From IMG/VR virus record IMGVR_UViG_3300022925_000041, positions 1-47,852 of that record: 47,852 bases of DNA. One strand, 5' to 3'. The notes under the pieces are model-generated. The model saw nothing but the letters and a program-made list of their open reading frames with translations. It made no database searches and was not told where the DNA came from. Positions 40,525-47,164 of this stretch are shown one piece after another. The stretch's first letter is position 1, and every line of letters starts with the position of its first letter. The DNA is from a virus. The translations under genes and the position numbers were made by a program.

Positions 40525-40674
40525 ATGGATTTTCAAACAATACTAGCAATTGCTATCATAGCAGGTATAGTCTTTTTTGTAGTTAAGAAACGTGGCGACA
40601 GCAAAAAATCTTCAGGTGGTGGCACCGGAGGTTCTGGCGGCGGTTCTATCTCAAAAAGGGCACAACGCAAATAA
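40525..40674 (+). CDS. Small single-TM protein with Gly-rich basic tail
   Basis: The 49-residue protein has an N-terminal membrane helix (FQTILAIAIIAGIVFFVV), then KKRGDSKK, a Gly/Ser linker and a basic end (SKRAQRK). The start is the ATG at 40525, chosen for ggagg at 40513-40517; the longer frame from 40486 has no RBS. By the positive-inside rule the tail is cytoplasmic. The function is unknown. It precedes the porin-like gene and is probably cotranscribed. Confidence 0.7.
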   Translation: MDFQTILAIAIIAGIVFFVVKKRGDSKKSSGGGTGGSGGGSISKRAQRK

Positions 40675-40728
40675 GAATTAACCCACCTTATAATAATAAC
40701 AATTGCAATTAAAGCAAAGGAGAAATAT

Positions 40729-41385
40729 ATGTTAAACAGCATTAAGGGTCTTTTATCGGCCCATTTCGATAACGTAATCAAATTAGTGGTAGCACTATCA
40801 CTTGTTTGTATTGCATCAGGAGTCAACGCCGCCCCTACAGTAGGCGGATCAGTTGGCGTATCATCAGACTATCTTATGCGAGGGCAATCCATGCACATAG
40901 GTAACCATCAATTATCTGCTAGTTTAGACGCAGAGTGGTTAGGTATGTACGGATCTGTTTGGGCATCAGAAGTAGACGCAGGCGATGGCAAAGCCACGCA
41001 TGAAATCGATACAGTCATCGGTCTTAAAAAAGACTGGGAACATATCGGCTTCAATGTAGCCTACATTGATTATGCTTATAGAGGCGACTCAAGTAGAGAC
41101 TTTGAAGAAATTATGCTGTCTGCAACCTTAGCAGGTATCACAGTGTCGCATTACATGGGACAAGATGATGCACAAGACTATACATCATTTTCAACAGGAC
41201 TTTTAAAAGTCGTTGATCTGACATATGGTGATAGAGAAGGTTTCGGTACTCACTGGACAATTTCAAAAGATTTTGAATTTATGAAAGGTCACGTAACCGT
41301 GGGATGGTCAGAGTTTTCAGCAGATGACAACTCACATCACGTTGATGAAGATAATTTATATATGAGTTACGTATACAAATTCTAA
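40729..41385 (+). CDS. TorF-family (Gcw_chp) putative outer membrane porin
   Basis: The 218-residue protein has a long signal peptide (hydrophobic VIKLVVALSLVCIASGV, cleavage after VNA, residue about 36). The mature protein looks like a beta-barrel: alternating strands such as VGGSVGVSSDYLMRGQSMH, DTVIGLKKDWEHIGFNVAYID and LYMSYVYKF, with the terminal Phe typical of BAM-assembled outer membrane proteins. SSDYLMRG near the N terminus is characteristic of the TIGR02001/TorF family. RBS aaaggag precedes the ATG and a strong terminator follows. A phage-encoded outer membrane protein could alter receptor availability (superinfection exclusion), nutrient uptake or lysis. That is inference. Confidence 0.85.
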   Translation: MLNSIKGLLSAHFDNVIKLVVALSLVCIASGVNAAPTVGGSVGVSSDYLMRGQSMHIGNHQLSASLDAEWLGMYGSVWASEVDAGDGKATHEIDTVIGLKKDWEHIGFNVAYIDYAYRGDSSRDFEEIMLSATLAGITVSHYMGQDDAQDYTSFSTGLLKVVDLTYGDREGFGTHWTISKDFEFMKGHVTVGWSEFSADDNSHHVDEDNLYMSYVYKF

Positions 41386-41400
41386 ATCAATAAAAGCAAC

Positions 41401-41433
41401 AAGGCGCCTTTCATTTGATTGGCGCCTTTTTTT
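41401..41433 (+). terminator. Rho-independent terminator after porin gene
   Basis: AAGGCGCC (41401-41408) pairs with GGCGCCTT (41421-41428) around 12 bases, then a T-tract to 41433. Its GC-rich stem stands out in this AT-rich region. Confidence 0.93.
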
Positions 41434-41463
41434 ATGGATAAAATATACTTTTGTTATTCCAGG

Positions 41464-41471
41464 CATAAATA
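41464..41471 (+). promoter_or_regulatory. Late-type promoter box CATAAATA for small-peptide operon
   Basis: It lies between the porin terminator and the first tiny membrane gene (ATG at 41540). Confidence 0.5.
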
Positions 41472-41482
41472 GAGTCGAAACA

Positions 41483-41503
41483 TTTATAACCACACGTTAT
41501 AAA
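41483..41503 (+). other. Perfect inverted repeat in 5' UTR
   Basis: TTTATAAC (41483-41490) and GTTATAAA (41496-41503) are separated by CACAC. It is an 8-bp stem directly downstream of the promoter box and could be an mRNA-stabilising hairpin or an operator. Confidence 0.5.
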
Positions 41504-41539
41504 GTTTTATAAGACACATGAATAAAGGGAATGACACAC

Positions 41540-41632
41540 ATGCATAGACATTATAAGATAAAAGATAGATTAGAACTTCTAACACTCGTCTCTATTTTCC
41601 TTCTGTCGATCATGGCCGTTAGTCCCTCATAA
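41540..41632 (+). CDS. Tiny membrane peptide (30 aa)
   Basis: ATG at 41540 with aaaggga (41524-41530) upstream; stop at 41630-41632. The basic N terminus (HRHYKIKDR) is followed by a hydrophobic helix (LLTLVSIFLLSIMAV). It is the first of a run of small membrane genes. No homology claim is possible. Confidence 0.5.
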   Translation: MHRHYKIKDRLELLTLVSIFLLSIMAVSPS

Positions 41633-41650
41633 ACACACAGAGGGAACAAG

Positions 41651-41788
41651 ATGTTAAACACAGTTAGATTTAGTTTTTACGCAATGTTGATGGTGTCACT
41701 TCACGTATTAGACAGTGGAGCCGGCATACATTCAACACTACGTCAAATAAAAGATTTACAACACTACAGACATACAGGAGTATTATGA
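41651..41788 (+). CDS. Small protein (45 aa), overlapping next start
   Basis: ATG at 41651 with aggga at 41641-41645 upstream; stop TGA at 41786-41788, overlapping the next ATG as ATGA. It has a short hydrophobic N-terminal part (FSFYAMLMVSLHVL) and then a polar His/Arg-containing tail. The overlap argues for a genuine coupled gene. Confidence 0.5.
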   Translation: MLNTVRFSFYAMLMVSLHVLDSGAGIHSTLRQIKDLQHYRHTGVL

Positions 41789-41916
41789 ATACTATTAAAT
41801 TAGTAATTGACAAATCAGGCATTTTTAAAAAAGTTGATCAAAAAGTAGAAGTATTATGTTATGCAATGCTTTGGGGATCGATGTTTGTATGCATGTCACA
41901 ACTAGCATACATGTAA
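41785..41916 (+). CDS. Small membrane protein (43 aa)
   Basis: It starts in an ATGA overlap, with caggag (41775-41780) just upstream. A charged N-terminal half (DKSGIFKKVDQKVEV) is followed by a C-terminal hydrophobic helix rich in Met and Cys (LCYAMLWGSMFVCMSQLAYM). The stop is at 41914-41916, followed by aaggaa for the next gene. Confidence 0.5.
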   Translation: MNTIKLVIDKSGIFKKVDQKVEVLCYAMLWGSMFVCMSQLAYM

Positions 41917-41924
41917 GGAATAAT

Positions 41925-41984
41925 ATGAAGAAGTTAAAAGCAATCATTTTTAAATATTGGATTCAGCCATGGCACCCAGCATAA
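41925..41984 (+). CDS. Very short peptide (19 aa)
   Basis: ATG at 41925 with aaggaa at 41915-41920 upstream; stop at 41982-41984. It encodes KKLKAIIFKYWIQPWHP. It overlaps the next gene by 16 bases. It could be a coupling leader for the 59-aa membrane protein rather than a functional peptide. Confidence 0.35.
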   Translation: MKKLKAIIFKYWIQPWHPA

Positions 41985-42148
41985 AAAACGCAACACCAAA
42001 ACAACAAAAAGAATGGCTAGAAACTGACTTCTTTATGAAAGGCGATTTTAGTGTAATGAAATTATTTGTAGTTGTACCTGCTATTATTCAAATAATGTGT
42101 CTAGGTATGATGGGTGCAGTAATGTATCTAAATTCGTTTCTTTTTTAA
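41969..42148 (+). CDS. Small membrane protein (59 aa)
   Basis: The start ATG at 41969 lies inside the preceding 19-codon frame. An N-terminal polar segment (SIKNATPKQQKEWLETDFFM) is followed by one membrane helix (LFVVVPAIIQIMCLGMMGAV) and a short end. Its TAA stop overlaps the ATG of the next gene (TAATG). There is no recognised family. Confidence 0.6.
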   Translation: MAPSIKNATPKQQKEWLETDFFMKGDFSVMKLFVVVPAIIQIMCLGMMGAVMYLNSFLF

Positions 42149-42303
42149 TGTTAAAAAATGCTTTAAAGGCTTTTGCAGGCCTGGGTAAACCGAGTGGACC
42201 AATTGAACCAACTGCTTCAAATATTTTGTTATTTGCATTCCTCCTTGCATCATTATTTTTAGGAACAGTTGCGATTTGTCTACTCGGCTTCTATCTTTTT
42301 TAG
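42148..42303 (+). CDS. Small membrane protein (51 aa)
   Basis: It starts by TAATG overlap with the upstream stop, so termination-reinitiation is likely. A basic amphipathic N terminus (LKNALKAFAGLGKPSG) is followed by a long membrane helix (ILLFAFLLASLFLGTVAICL). It ends convergently over the 3' end of the GNAT gene (24-bp overlap). Function unknown. Holin-like or superinfection-exclusion roles are possible but unproven. Confidence 0.6.
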   Translation: MLKNALKAFAGLGKPSGPIEPTASNILLFAFLLASLFLGTVAICLLGFYLF

Positions 42304-42855
42304 GTTTTCTTTATATAGACTAGAAAATACATTGTTTATTTTAGTTCGATCAAAAACTCTTATTGCTTTACTATTCATTTGATTATTGGCATTTATTTCC
42401 CAATCAAAATTAAATTCTTCTCCTGTTAATATAAATCCTGCATATGCGTATGACATCCATGCTTTTCTATTAGGATAACTCCAAACACCAATTGCGTTTT
42501 CAAAATATCCCTGTGAGATTGTTTTAAGTAATAATTTTATTCCTATACCACATCCTCTATATTTTTCTTCAACATATAAACCTCGTGACCGATATAACTC
42601 ATACAAAGTCATATGACCTGAGTTAACACCGACTAATGTATCATTATCAAATGCTCCCCAAAAGGTAGGTGTAAAATTTTGATTTTGTAAATCATATGTA
42701 TCAATTTCTATTAGTTTATAATCGTCTGTGTTATCATCAAACGCAAGACTTTTTGGACATGTCATTGCACTTGTTGGTTCAATAGACATGTTTGGCATAT
42801 GCATTTTCCACATGTCTCGGATTTGTTCCCATGTGATCTTTTTAATAGTAATCAT
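42280..42855 (-). CDS. GNAT-family N-acetyltransferase
   Basis: The 191-residue GNAT-fold protein has the acetyl-CoA pyrophosphate-binding loop YRGCGIGIKLLLKTI (R/Q-x-x-G-x-G/A) preceded by strand SRGLYVEEKY, and the later motif NAIGVWSYPNRKAWMSYAYAG. The substrate is unknown. The start is the ATG at 42855, which overlaps the upstream oxygenase stop as ATGA; an open extension to 42876 is ignored for that reason. Last gene of the minus-strand operon. Protein or metabolite acetylation is the family expectation. Confidence 0.8.
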   Translation of the reverse strand: MITIKKITWEQIRDMWKMHMPNMSIEPTSAMTCPKSLAFDDNTDDYKLIEIDTYDLQNQNFTPTFWGAFDNDTLVGVNSGHMTLYELYRSRGLYVEEKYRGCGIGIKLLLKTISQGYFENAIGVWSYPNRKAWMSYAYAGFILTGEEFNFDWEINANNQMNSKAIRVFDRTKINNVFSSLYKENLKKIEAE

Positions 42856-43625
42856 GTTGGAAAGTCTATACTCCACATCGATTTTTCAGGAGAGCCGGGT
42901 AAATATAAATCATCTTTATGTGCCCATCTGACTGTAAATGCTAAACGAGGTTTTTTATCTTTGCTCATGTTAGAGTTAACACCATGCACTGCACAATTAC
43001 CGTTAATTGATATTGCTTCATTTTGTTTAGGTTCATAAATATAACCACTCAAAGAATATAATTCTCCACCGCAGTCTCGTACATGATCATGTAGATAAAA
43101 TGTCAATGATCTTGCCCTAGCAGTTTTGCATGTCGGAGTATTAAAAAATTGATCAGCCATGTCAACGTGAGTATGAAGATAACTTTGATATGGTAAATAA
43201 TTAAGATGTAATCTATGCGGTACCCAATTTTGATCAATAGGTTCTTTATCTTTGAAGTAATTTATATGATGATAAAATATAGGATGAATAGAATTTTTTA
43301 GTGTGTCCCAACTCCAGTCAACAACTGTGTCGGATGTTTGATTCCACCAGCCTTTTTCAGCAGTTAAATCGTATATTACTTCTTGTTCTCTTGTGTTTTG
43401 TTTGTGTGATATAATATGATGACGTTTATCATTGTGAGTAAATGATGTTCTATGAGTCAAATATGTAAGTTTATTCGGTCTGTCTAAGTGCGATTGAACT
43501 GTGTCTTTTAATAATTTATAATAATTTTTATCATACACATTAGAATATTTGTACACATGCAACGGCTGAGTCATGTCTGACCAATGCTTGTTGGGCTTGT
43601 CTTCTTTGTATTCGGTAACGTCCAT
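42852..43625 (-). CDS. 2-oxoglutarate-Fe(II) oxygenase
   Basis: The 257-residue protein has a jelly-roll 2OG oxygenase core. The iron ligands are His153-x-Asp155 (HTHVDMAD) and His214 (CAVHGVN), the 2OG-binding Arg is probably Arg227 (KPRLAFTV), and there is the typical CGGELYSL strand (residues 185-192). Prolyl-4-hydroxylase-like oxygenases of this kind are frequent in cyanophages. The substrate is unknown (protein, glycan or nucleic acid). It needs Fe(II), 2OG and O2, so it links to the iron/redox genes upstream. There is no Shine-Dalgarno sequence; CATAAATA is five bases before the ATG. Confidence 0.85.
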   Translation of the reverse strand: MDVTEYKEDKPNKHWSDMTQPLHVYKYSNVYDKNYYKLLKDTVQSHLDRPNKLTYLTHRTSFTHNDKRHHIISHKQNTREQEVIYDLTAEKGWWNQTSDTVVDWSWDTLKNSIHPIFYHHINYFKDKEPIDQNWVPHRLHLNYLPYQSYLHTHVDMADQFFNTPTCKTARARSLTFYLHDHVRDCGGELYSLSGYIYEPKQNEAISINGNCAVHGVNSNMSKDKKPRLAFTVRWAHKDDLYLPGSPEKSMWSIDFPT

Positions 43626-43630
43626 AAAGA

Positions 43631-43638
43631 TATTTATG
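43631..43638 (-). promoter_or_regulatory. Late-type box CATAAATA, 5 nt before ATG (leaderless candidate)
   Basis: The minus strand reads CATAAATA-TCTTT-ATG, in the 27-bp gap after the peptidase gene. It would give the oxygenase and GNAT genes their own transcript. Confidence 0.5.
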
Positions 43639-43652
43639 ACGTTTAGGTTTGA

Positions 43653-44051
43653 TTAATTATTAACTTTAAACCATTGTCCTGGATCATCAAACTTCATAAA
43701 GTATTTAAAATCATACTTTGGTTTGCTTTTCCAATCATAAGGATTATCATATCTGTTTTCTAAAATGTATGTTTTGCCATCTACAGCAACACCACAAACT
43801 AAATGATCTTCGCCTGTTTCAGTTACACAGTATATTACAGAAACGTCTGACTTGTCAATACCTTCTTTGATTAATAGTTCTGCACATGTGTTGGCAAACC
43901 CATCACAATCATCACTAAAGTCTTCGCCTGCTAATACTTTATCAGCATGACTAGTCCAATGTTCGGCTTGCATGTATTGTTTATCATCGTGTAGATAAGT
44001 AAATTTACTTTCGACTAATGCATGAACTTTATCTGCGATTTCCTTACTCAT
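43653..44051 (-). CDS. Transglutaminase-like cysteine peptidase (BTLCP-like)
   Basis: The 132-residue protein has a Cys-His-Asp/Asn triad pattern: Cys49 in DDCDGFANTC, His83 in EDHLVCGVAVDG, and an acidic/amide residue in YILENRYDN (98-99 or 102). The order and spacing match bacterial transglutaminase-like cysteine peptidases. No signal peptide. The start overlaps the lipoprotein stop by 8 bases (minus strand). Possible roles are an internal protease/amidase or cell-wall-directed enzyme in the lysis cassette. The exact reaction is not predictable from sequence. Confidence 0.75.
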   Translation of the reverse strand: MSKEIADKVHALVESKFTYLHDDKQYMQAEHWTSHADKVLAGEDFSDDCDGFANTCAELLIKEGIDKSDVSVIYCVTETGEDHLVCGVAVDGKTYILENRYDNPYDWKSKPKYDFKYFMKFDDPGQWFKVNN

Positions 44052-44247
44052 CTACTTCTTCCTTTTTACAAAGAGTCGATTCAGGTTCACGTTCACACAT
44101 TTCTTTTTGTCCTTTAAGGACGATGTTGACAGGTTCTCCTGTCATTTCTGTTGGTCCTGTTTCTTCAACAGTTGTGGCGCAACTTACTAAAAAGCAAATT
44201 GCAAATAGACTAATTAGCCTTTGTATTCTTCTTTCCATAATGTCCAT
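44044..44247 (-). CDS. Small lipoprotein, possible outer-membrane spanin subunit
   Basis: The protein has 67 residues, with a type II signal peptide and lipobox: basic RRIQR, hydrophobic LISLFAICF, then LVSC with the lipidated Cys at residue 22. The mature part of about 45 residues contains two more Cys (MCEREPESTLCKKE) and is acidic at the end. The gene overlaps the upstream small membrane gene by 34 bp in another frame. Overlap with a small membrane gene recalls i-spanin/o-spanin pairs, but the mature part is not Pro-rich, so this is a suggestion only. An alternative start is the ATG at 44238. Confidence 0.75.
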   Translation of the reverse strand: MDIMERRIQRLISLFAICFLVSCATTVEETGPTEMTGEPVNIVLKGQKEMCEREPESTLCKKEEVDE

Positions 44248-44414
44248 GCACCGTATGCGATAGCGGCATAAGCAACTAGTGTTGCAATACCTTTAAACAT
44301 TAAGAAACATACGCCTGCGGTAATTAATGCGGCTCCGTCCCAAGATGTTCTTTCTTTTAATCTAGCACTTACCCAGCCTTTAGCAAAACTGAAAATTGAT
44401 TTAATTTTATCCAT
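44214..44414 (-). CDS. Small membrane protein, holin-like candidate
   Basis: The 66-residue protein has an amphipathic N terminus (KIKSIFSFAKGWVSARLKER), then TSWDGAALITAGVCFLMFKG and IATLVAYAAIAYGAWTL as two hydrophobic segments, and a charged end (WKEEYKG). RBS aaagga precedes the ATG. It lies 12 bp after the subtilase gene and overlaps the lipoprotein gene. The topology suits a holin or pinholin beside other lysis-type genes; no decisive motif. Confidence 0.7.
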   Translation of the reverse strand: MDKIKSIFSFAKGWVSARLKERTSWDGAALITAGVCFLMFKGIATLVAYAAIAYGAWTLWKEEYKG

Positions 44415-44426
44415 GATATTATCCTT

Positions 44427-46226
44427 TTATTTTAATGAAGCACCCCAATTCGCAAAGAAACTGATGCTGTTAACATCTGTCAATGCTAGGGTAACGTCTG
44501 CTTCTAATGAATCATATGCTTCTTGGTCGCTCCATGAGTTTGAATGGAAGTAAAAAAGTGTAGTAGATTTAATTGTAGTTCTACTTGATTTTGCTATGCC
44601 CACAAACTCAACCATTTCTAATGCTGTGTCTGCGGGTAATAAGATACCTGTTGCAGTTTTAATTTCAATTATACCTGTCGCAGGATCTAAAACTAGATAT
44701 TCACTATACTTTTCTTTAATATCTTCTTTTAAAAACTCAATAGAATATGTAAATTCATCATTTGGATATAATTTTTTCCATTTTGACAAATCTATGTTTG
44801 AGTTTAAATCAACTACAATAGCATCACCGTCTAGTGAGTTTGCAACACCTATATATGATACCATGTCTGCGTCTTTGTAGTTAACAAGTGGATCAGCAGT
44901 AAAAACGTATGCTAATTTATTTTGTTCTTCTGTAAATGTTGTATCTTCAAACAAGAGTGCGTTAGGAGTTGCAGTATCTAAAATCATACTTTTCATTTCA
45001 GTTGCTGTAACCATATCTTCATTCATTGAACCGATAACACCTGCGATACCTGCGACTAATGGAGCCGCAAATGATGTACCAGATGTGATACCGTATGGTT
45101 GACTTGAACCAACGCAGTGTGCTACCATTACTGATTCGCCCGGAGCAAATAAATCTAATGATAAACCTGCACCTGATGTGAGCCCTTCATCACTAGGTGA
45201 AATATTGTTGAAACCTGCCGGGATATCATACTTATCAGTTGCACCGATTGTTAAACAATCATCAATACCCGCCGGAGTAACTAACTCAACGTCAATACCG
45301 CTGTTACCGGCTGCCGCAACAACTGTCACACCTGCTGACATTAGTGATTGAAATTTAGCATCTAAGTATGCTGAACGAGCAACACCCCAAGACACATTTA
45401 AGATACGTGTTTTGTTTGGATTTGCTACTACTTCTGCTTCTAATGCATCTAATGCTTTACCTAACTGTAAAATTGATGCTTGTTTGCTTACGCCCGGGTC
45501 TATTAAGTTGCCGTTTTCGTCTGTTTCGTTTCCTGCAATTTTGATAACTCTAAGTTTTACGTTATCTGAAATACCTAAGTTGGTACCGACTGCCATTGAT
45601 GCTACAGCAGTACCGTGACCCTTCTGATCACCTGCTTCCCATATACCGTCTAAGCACCAAAATGTATCAATCTCTAAATCTGTACCCTGAAATTCAGCAT
45701 GAGTAGAATCAATCCCTGTATCCATAATATAAAGTTCAGGTTTGCTTAAAAAATTTGAGTCATGCATTGAGTATGAAGTAACTAGTGGACGATATGTTGA
45801 TGCAACTCTAATGCGAGCCCATTGTCCTTCAGCACTATTTGGATTGATATCTGTATCTGTTGAATTCATTTGAGATACAGTACTTGTACCTAAGAATTCT
45901 ACAGGAGAATCTGAAGGATCAATTCCTTCAACTGCCTCTCCTAATGCTAAACCTTTAGTTGACTTAACTCTAAAGAATCCTTTACCTAAATCTTCTTCGA
46001 CGGTTGTTCCTTCACATGCTTCGATTGCGGCTTTATCGCCTTTAACAATAAATTCACGTTCATCTTCGTCTTTTTGTTCTAGTGAACATGATTGATCTTT
46101 TATTGCATCTTCTGCTAGATGCCACTCTATGTCGAGTGTATCGCCTTCAGGGGCAGACAGTTTCCACTTATCAGCAAATGCCTTAGCATTTACATCACTG
46201 TCAAATGTGACTTTTAATTTACTCAT
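44427..46226 (-). CDS. Subtilisin-like serine protease (S8), no signal peptide
   Basis: The 599-residue protein has a complete S8 catalytic set: Asp169 (IMDTGIDS), His204 (KGHGTAVAS), oxyanion Asn308 (AAAGNSG) and Ser385 (TSGTSFAAP). Residues 1-145 are a charged non-catalytic N-terminal region, perhaps a propeptide or virion-anchoring domain. Residues about 430-599 form a C-terminal beta-rich extension. There is no Sec signal, so it acts in the cytoplasm or inside the virion, or is released at lysis. The start is the ATG at 46226 with ggag nine bases upstream; a TTG further up is ignored. It heads a six-gene minus-strand operon with its own late box. Confidence 0.93.
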   Translation of the reverse strand: MSKLKVTFDSDVNAKAFADKWKLSAPEGDTLDIEWHLAEDAIKDQSCSLEQKDEDEREFIVKGDKAAIEACEGTTVEEDLGKGFFRVKSTKGLALGEAVEGIDPSDSPVEFLGTSTVSQMNSTDTDINPNSAEGQWARIRVASTYRPLVTSYSMHDSNFLSKPELYIMDTGIDSTHAEFQGTDLEIDTFWCLDGIWEAGDQKGHGTAVASMAVGTNLGISDNVKLRVIKIAGNETDENGNLIDPGVSKQASILQLGKALDALEAEVVANPNKTRILNVSWGVARSAYLDAKFQSLMSAGVTVVAAAGNSGIDVELVTPAGIDDCLTIGATDKYDIPAGFNNISPSDEGLTSGAGLSLDLFAPGESVMVAHCVGSSQPYGITSGTSFAAPLVAGIAGVIGSMNEDMVTATEMKSMILDTATPNALLFEDTTFTEEQNKLAYVFTADPLVNYKDADMVSYIGVANSLDGDAIVVDLNSNIDLSKWKKLYPNDEFTYSIEFLKEDIKEKYSEYLVLDPATGIIEIKTATGILLPADTALEMVEFVGIAKSSRTTIKSTTLFYFHSNSWSDQEAYDSLEADVTLALTDVNSISFFANWGASLK

Positions 46227-46264
46227 GTGTTTGGGCTCCAAAATTTGTGTGCATAACTATATTG

Positions 46265-46272
46265 TATTTATC
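46265..46272 (-). promoter_or_regulatory. Late-type promoter box GATAAATA for the minus-strand operon
   Basis: The minus strand reads GATAAATA, 38 bases upstream of the subtilase ATG, in the divergent gap 46227-46339. Confidence 0.55.
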
Positions 46273-46326
46273 ATTAATCGCAGATACACAAGGATAAGCA
46301 CAATATTTTTACAGTACTATTTATCG

Positions 46327-46334
46327 ATTAAATA
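46327..46334 (+). promoter_or_regulatory. Late-type box ATTAAATA, 5 nt before ATG (leaderless candidate)
   Basis: ATTAAATA-TCATT-ATG, the same octamer and gap as before the gene at 38018 (minus). Confidence 0.45.
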
Positions 46335-46339
46335 TCATT

Positions 46340-47164
46340 ATGTCTTTCAAAGTGCATTTAATACATGATTTATACTATGGTTTTAATGAACCTACTGATC
46401 CTGCTGATTTAGAGTTGCCTGAATGTGATTTAGTCATTCTTAATGGTAATATAGCAGAAAACGGCAAACGTAGTATATTCTATGCATTTGAACTTGCAAC
46501 GGTGTATCCTAACATACAGTTTGTGTATAATGACGGATATATAGAAAGATATCGATTTACATCGGATAAATGGGAATACGAATATGAAAATAGTATATCT
46601 ACACGCATTCAGCAAAAAGAATGGCCTAAAAACTTACATTGGAAAGATCCTAGGTCACCACAAGGCTTAGAAATTTTATTGCAAACAGGTCAAACTATAT
46701 CTGTTTGGTGTGCATTTGGTTTCCCCAATATCGTAAAATGTAACATTGATTGGGAAGACACTTGGTTCTATCGTAATATAAGTCAAGGACAAATTCCAGT
46801 ATATAATTTAGACTCAGATATTCTTCCCGGCACAGATTTAAAACTTTTTGGAGATATGGATAAGTGGGCTAGTAAAGAATTTATAGAACAAAAGTACACA
46901 GAACAACTCGACATGATTAGAGATTGGGAAACTAAACAAATAGCAAACAAACATTATGGTATATTAGTAACCCATCTTAGTCCATACAAGGATACTAGAT
47001 TAGAAGGCCTATCATACACAGGCTACAACATACATTTACATAATCGTATATGGGCTACTACTCATATAAAAGAAAAAGTAAATTACGTAGGCGCAGATTT
47101 AGTAAGTAATCCAGGACGAGGATCAGGGCCTAGAGGGAAAGTGTTTGAAGTAGATAGAATCTAA
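46340..47164 (+). CDS. Divergent calcineurin-like phosphoesterase
   Basis: The 274-residue protein has a strand-turn pattern of metallophosphoesterases: HLIHDLYYGFNEP at the N terminus (DxH region, degenerate), DLVILNGNIAENGK (GDxx/GNH-like), FVYNDGYIERY, and GILVTHLSPYKD (GH-like) near residue 210. Several metal ligands are replaced compared with the canonical D-x-H / GD / GNHE / GH set, so catalysis is uncertain. No RBS; it has ATTAAATA five bases before the ATG. Its 3' end overlaps the convergent gene by 42 bp. It could be a nucleotide or nucleic-acid phosphatase; low certainty. Confidence 0.5.
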   Translation: MSFKVHLIHDLYYGFNEPTDPADLELPECDLVILNGNIAENGKRSIFYAFELATVYPNIQFVYNDGYIERYRFTSDKWEYEYENSISTRIQQKEWPKNLHWKDPRSPQGLEILLQTGQTISVWCAFGFPNIVKCNIDWEDTWFYRNISQGQIPVYNLDSDILPGTDLKLFGDMDKWASKEFIEQKYTEQLDMIRDWETKQIANKHYGILVTHLSPYKDTRLEGLSYTGYNIHLHNRIWATTHIKEKVNYVGADLVSNPGRGSGPRGKVFEVDRI

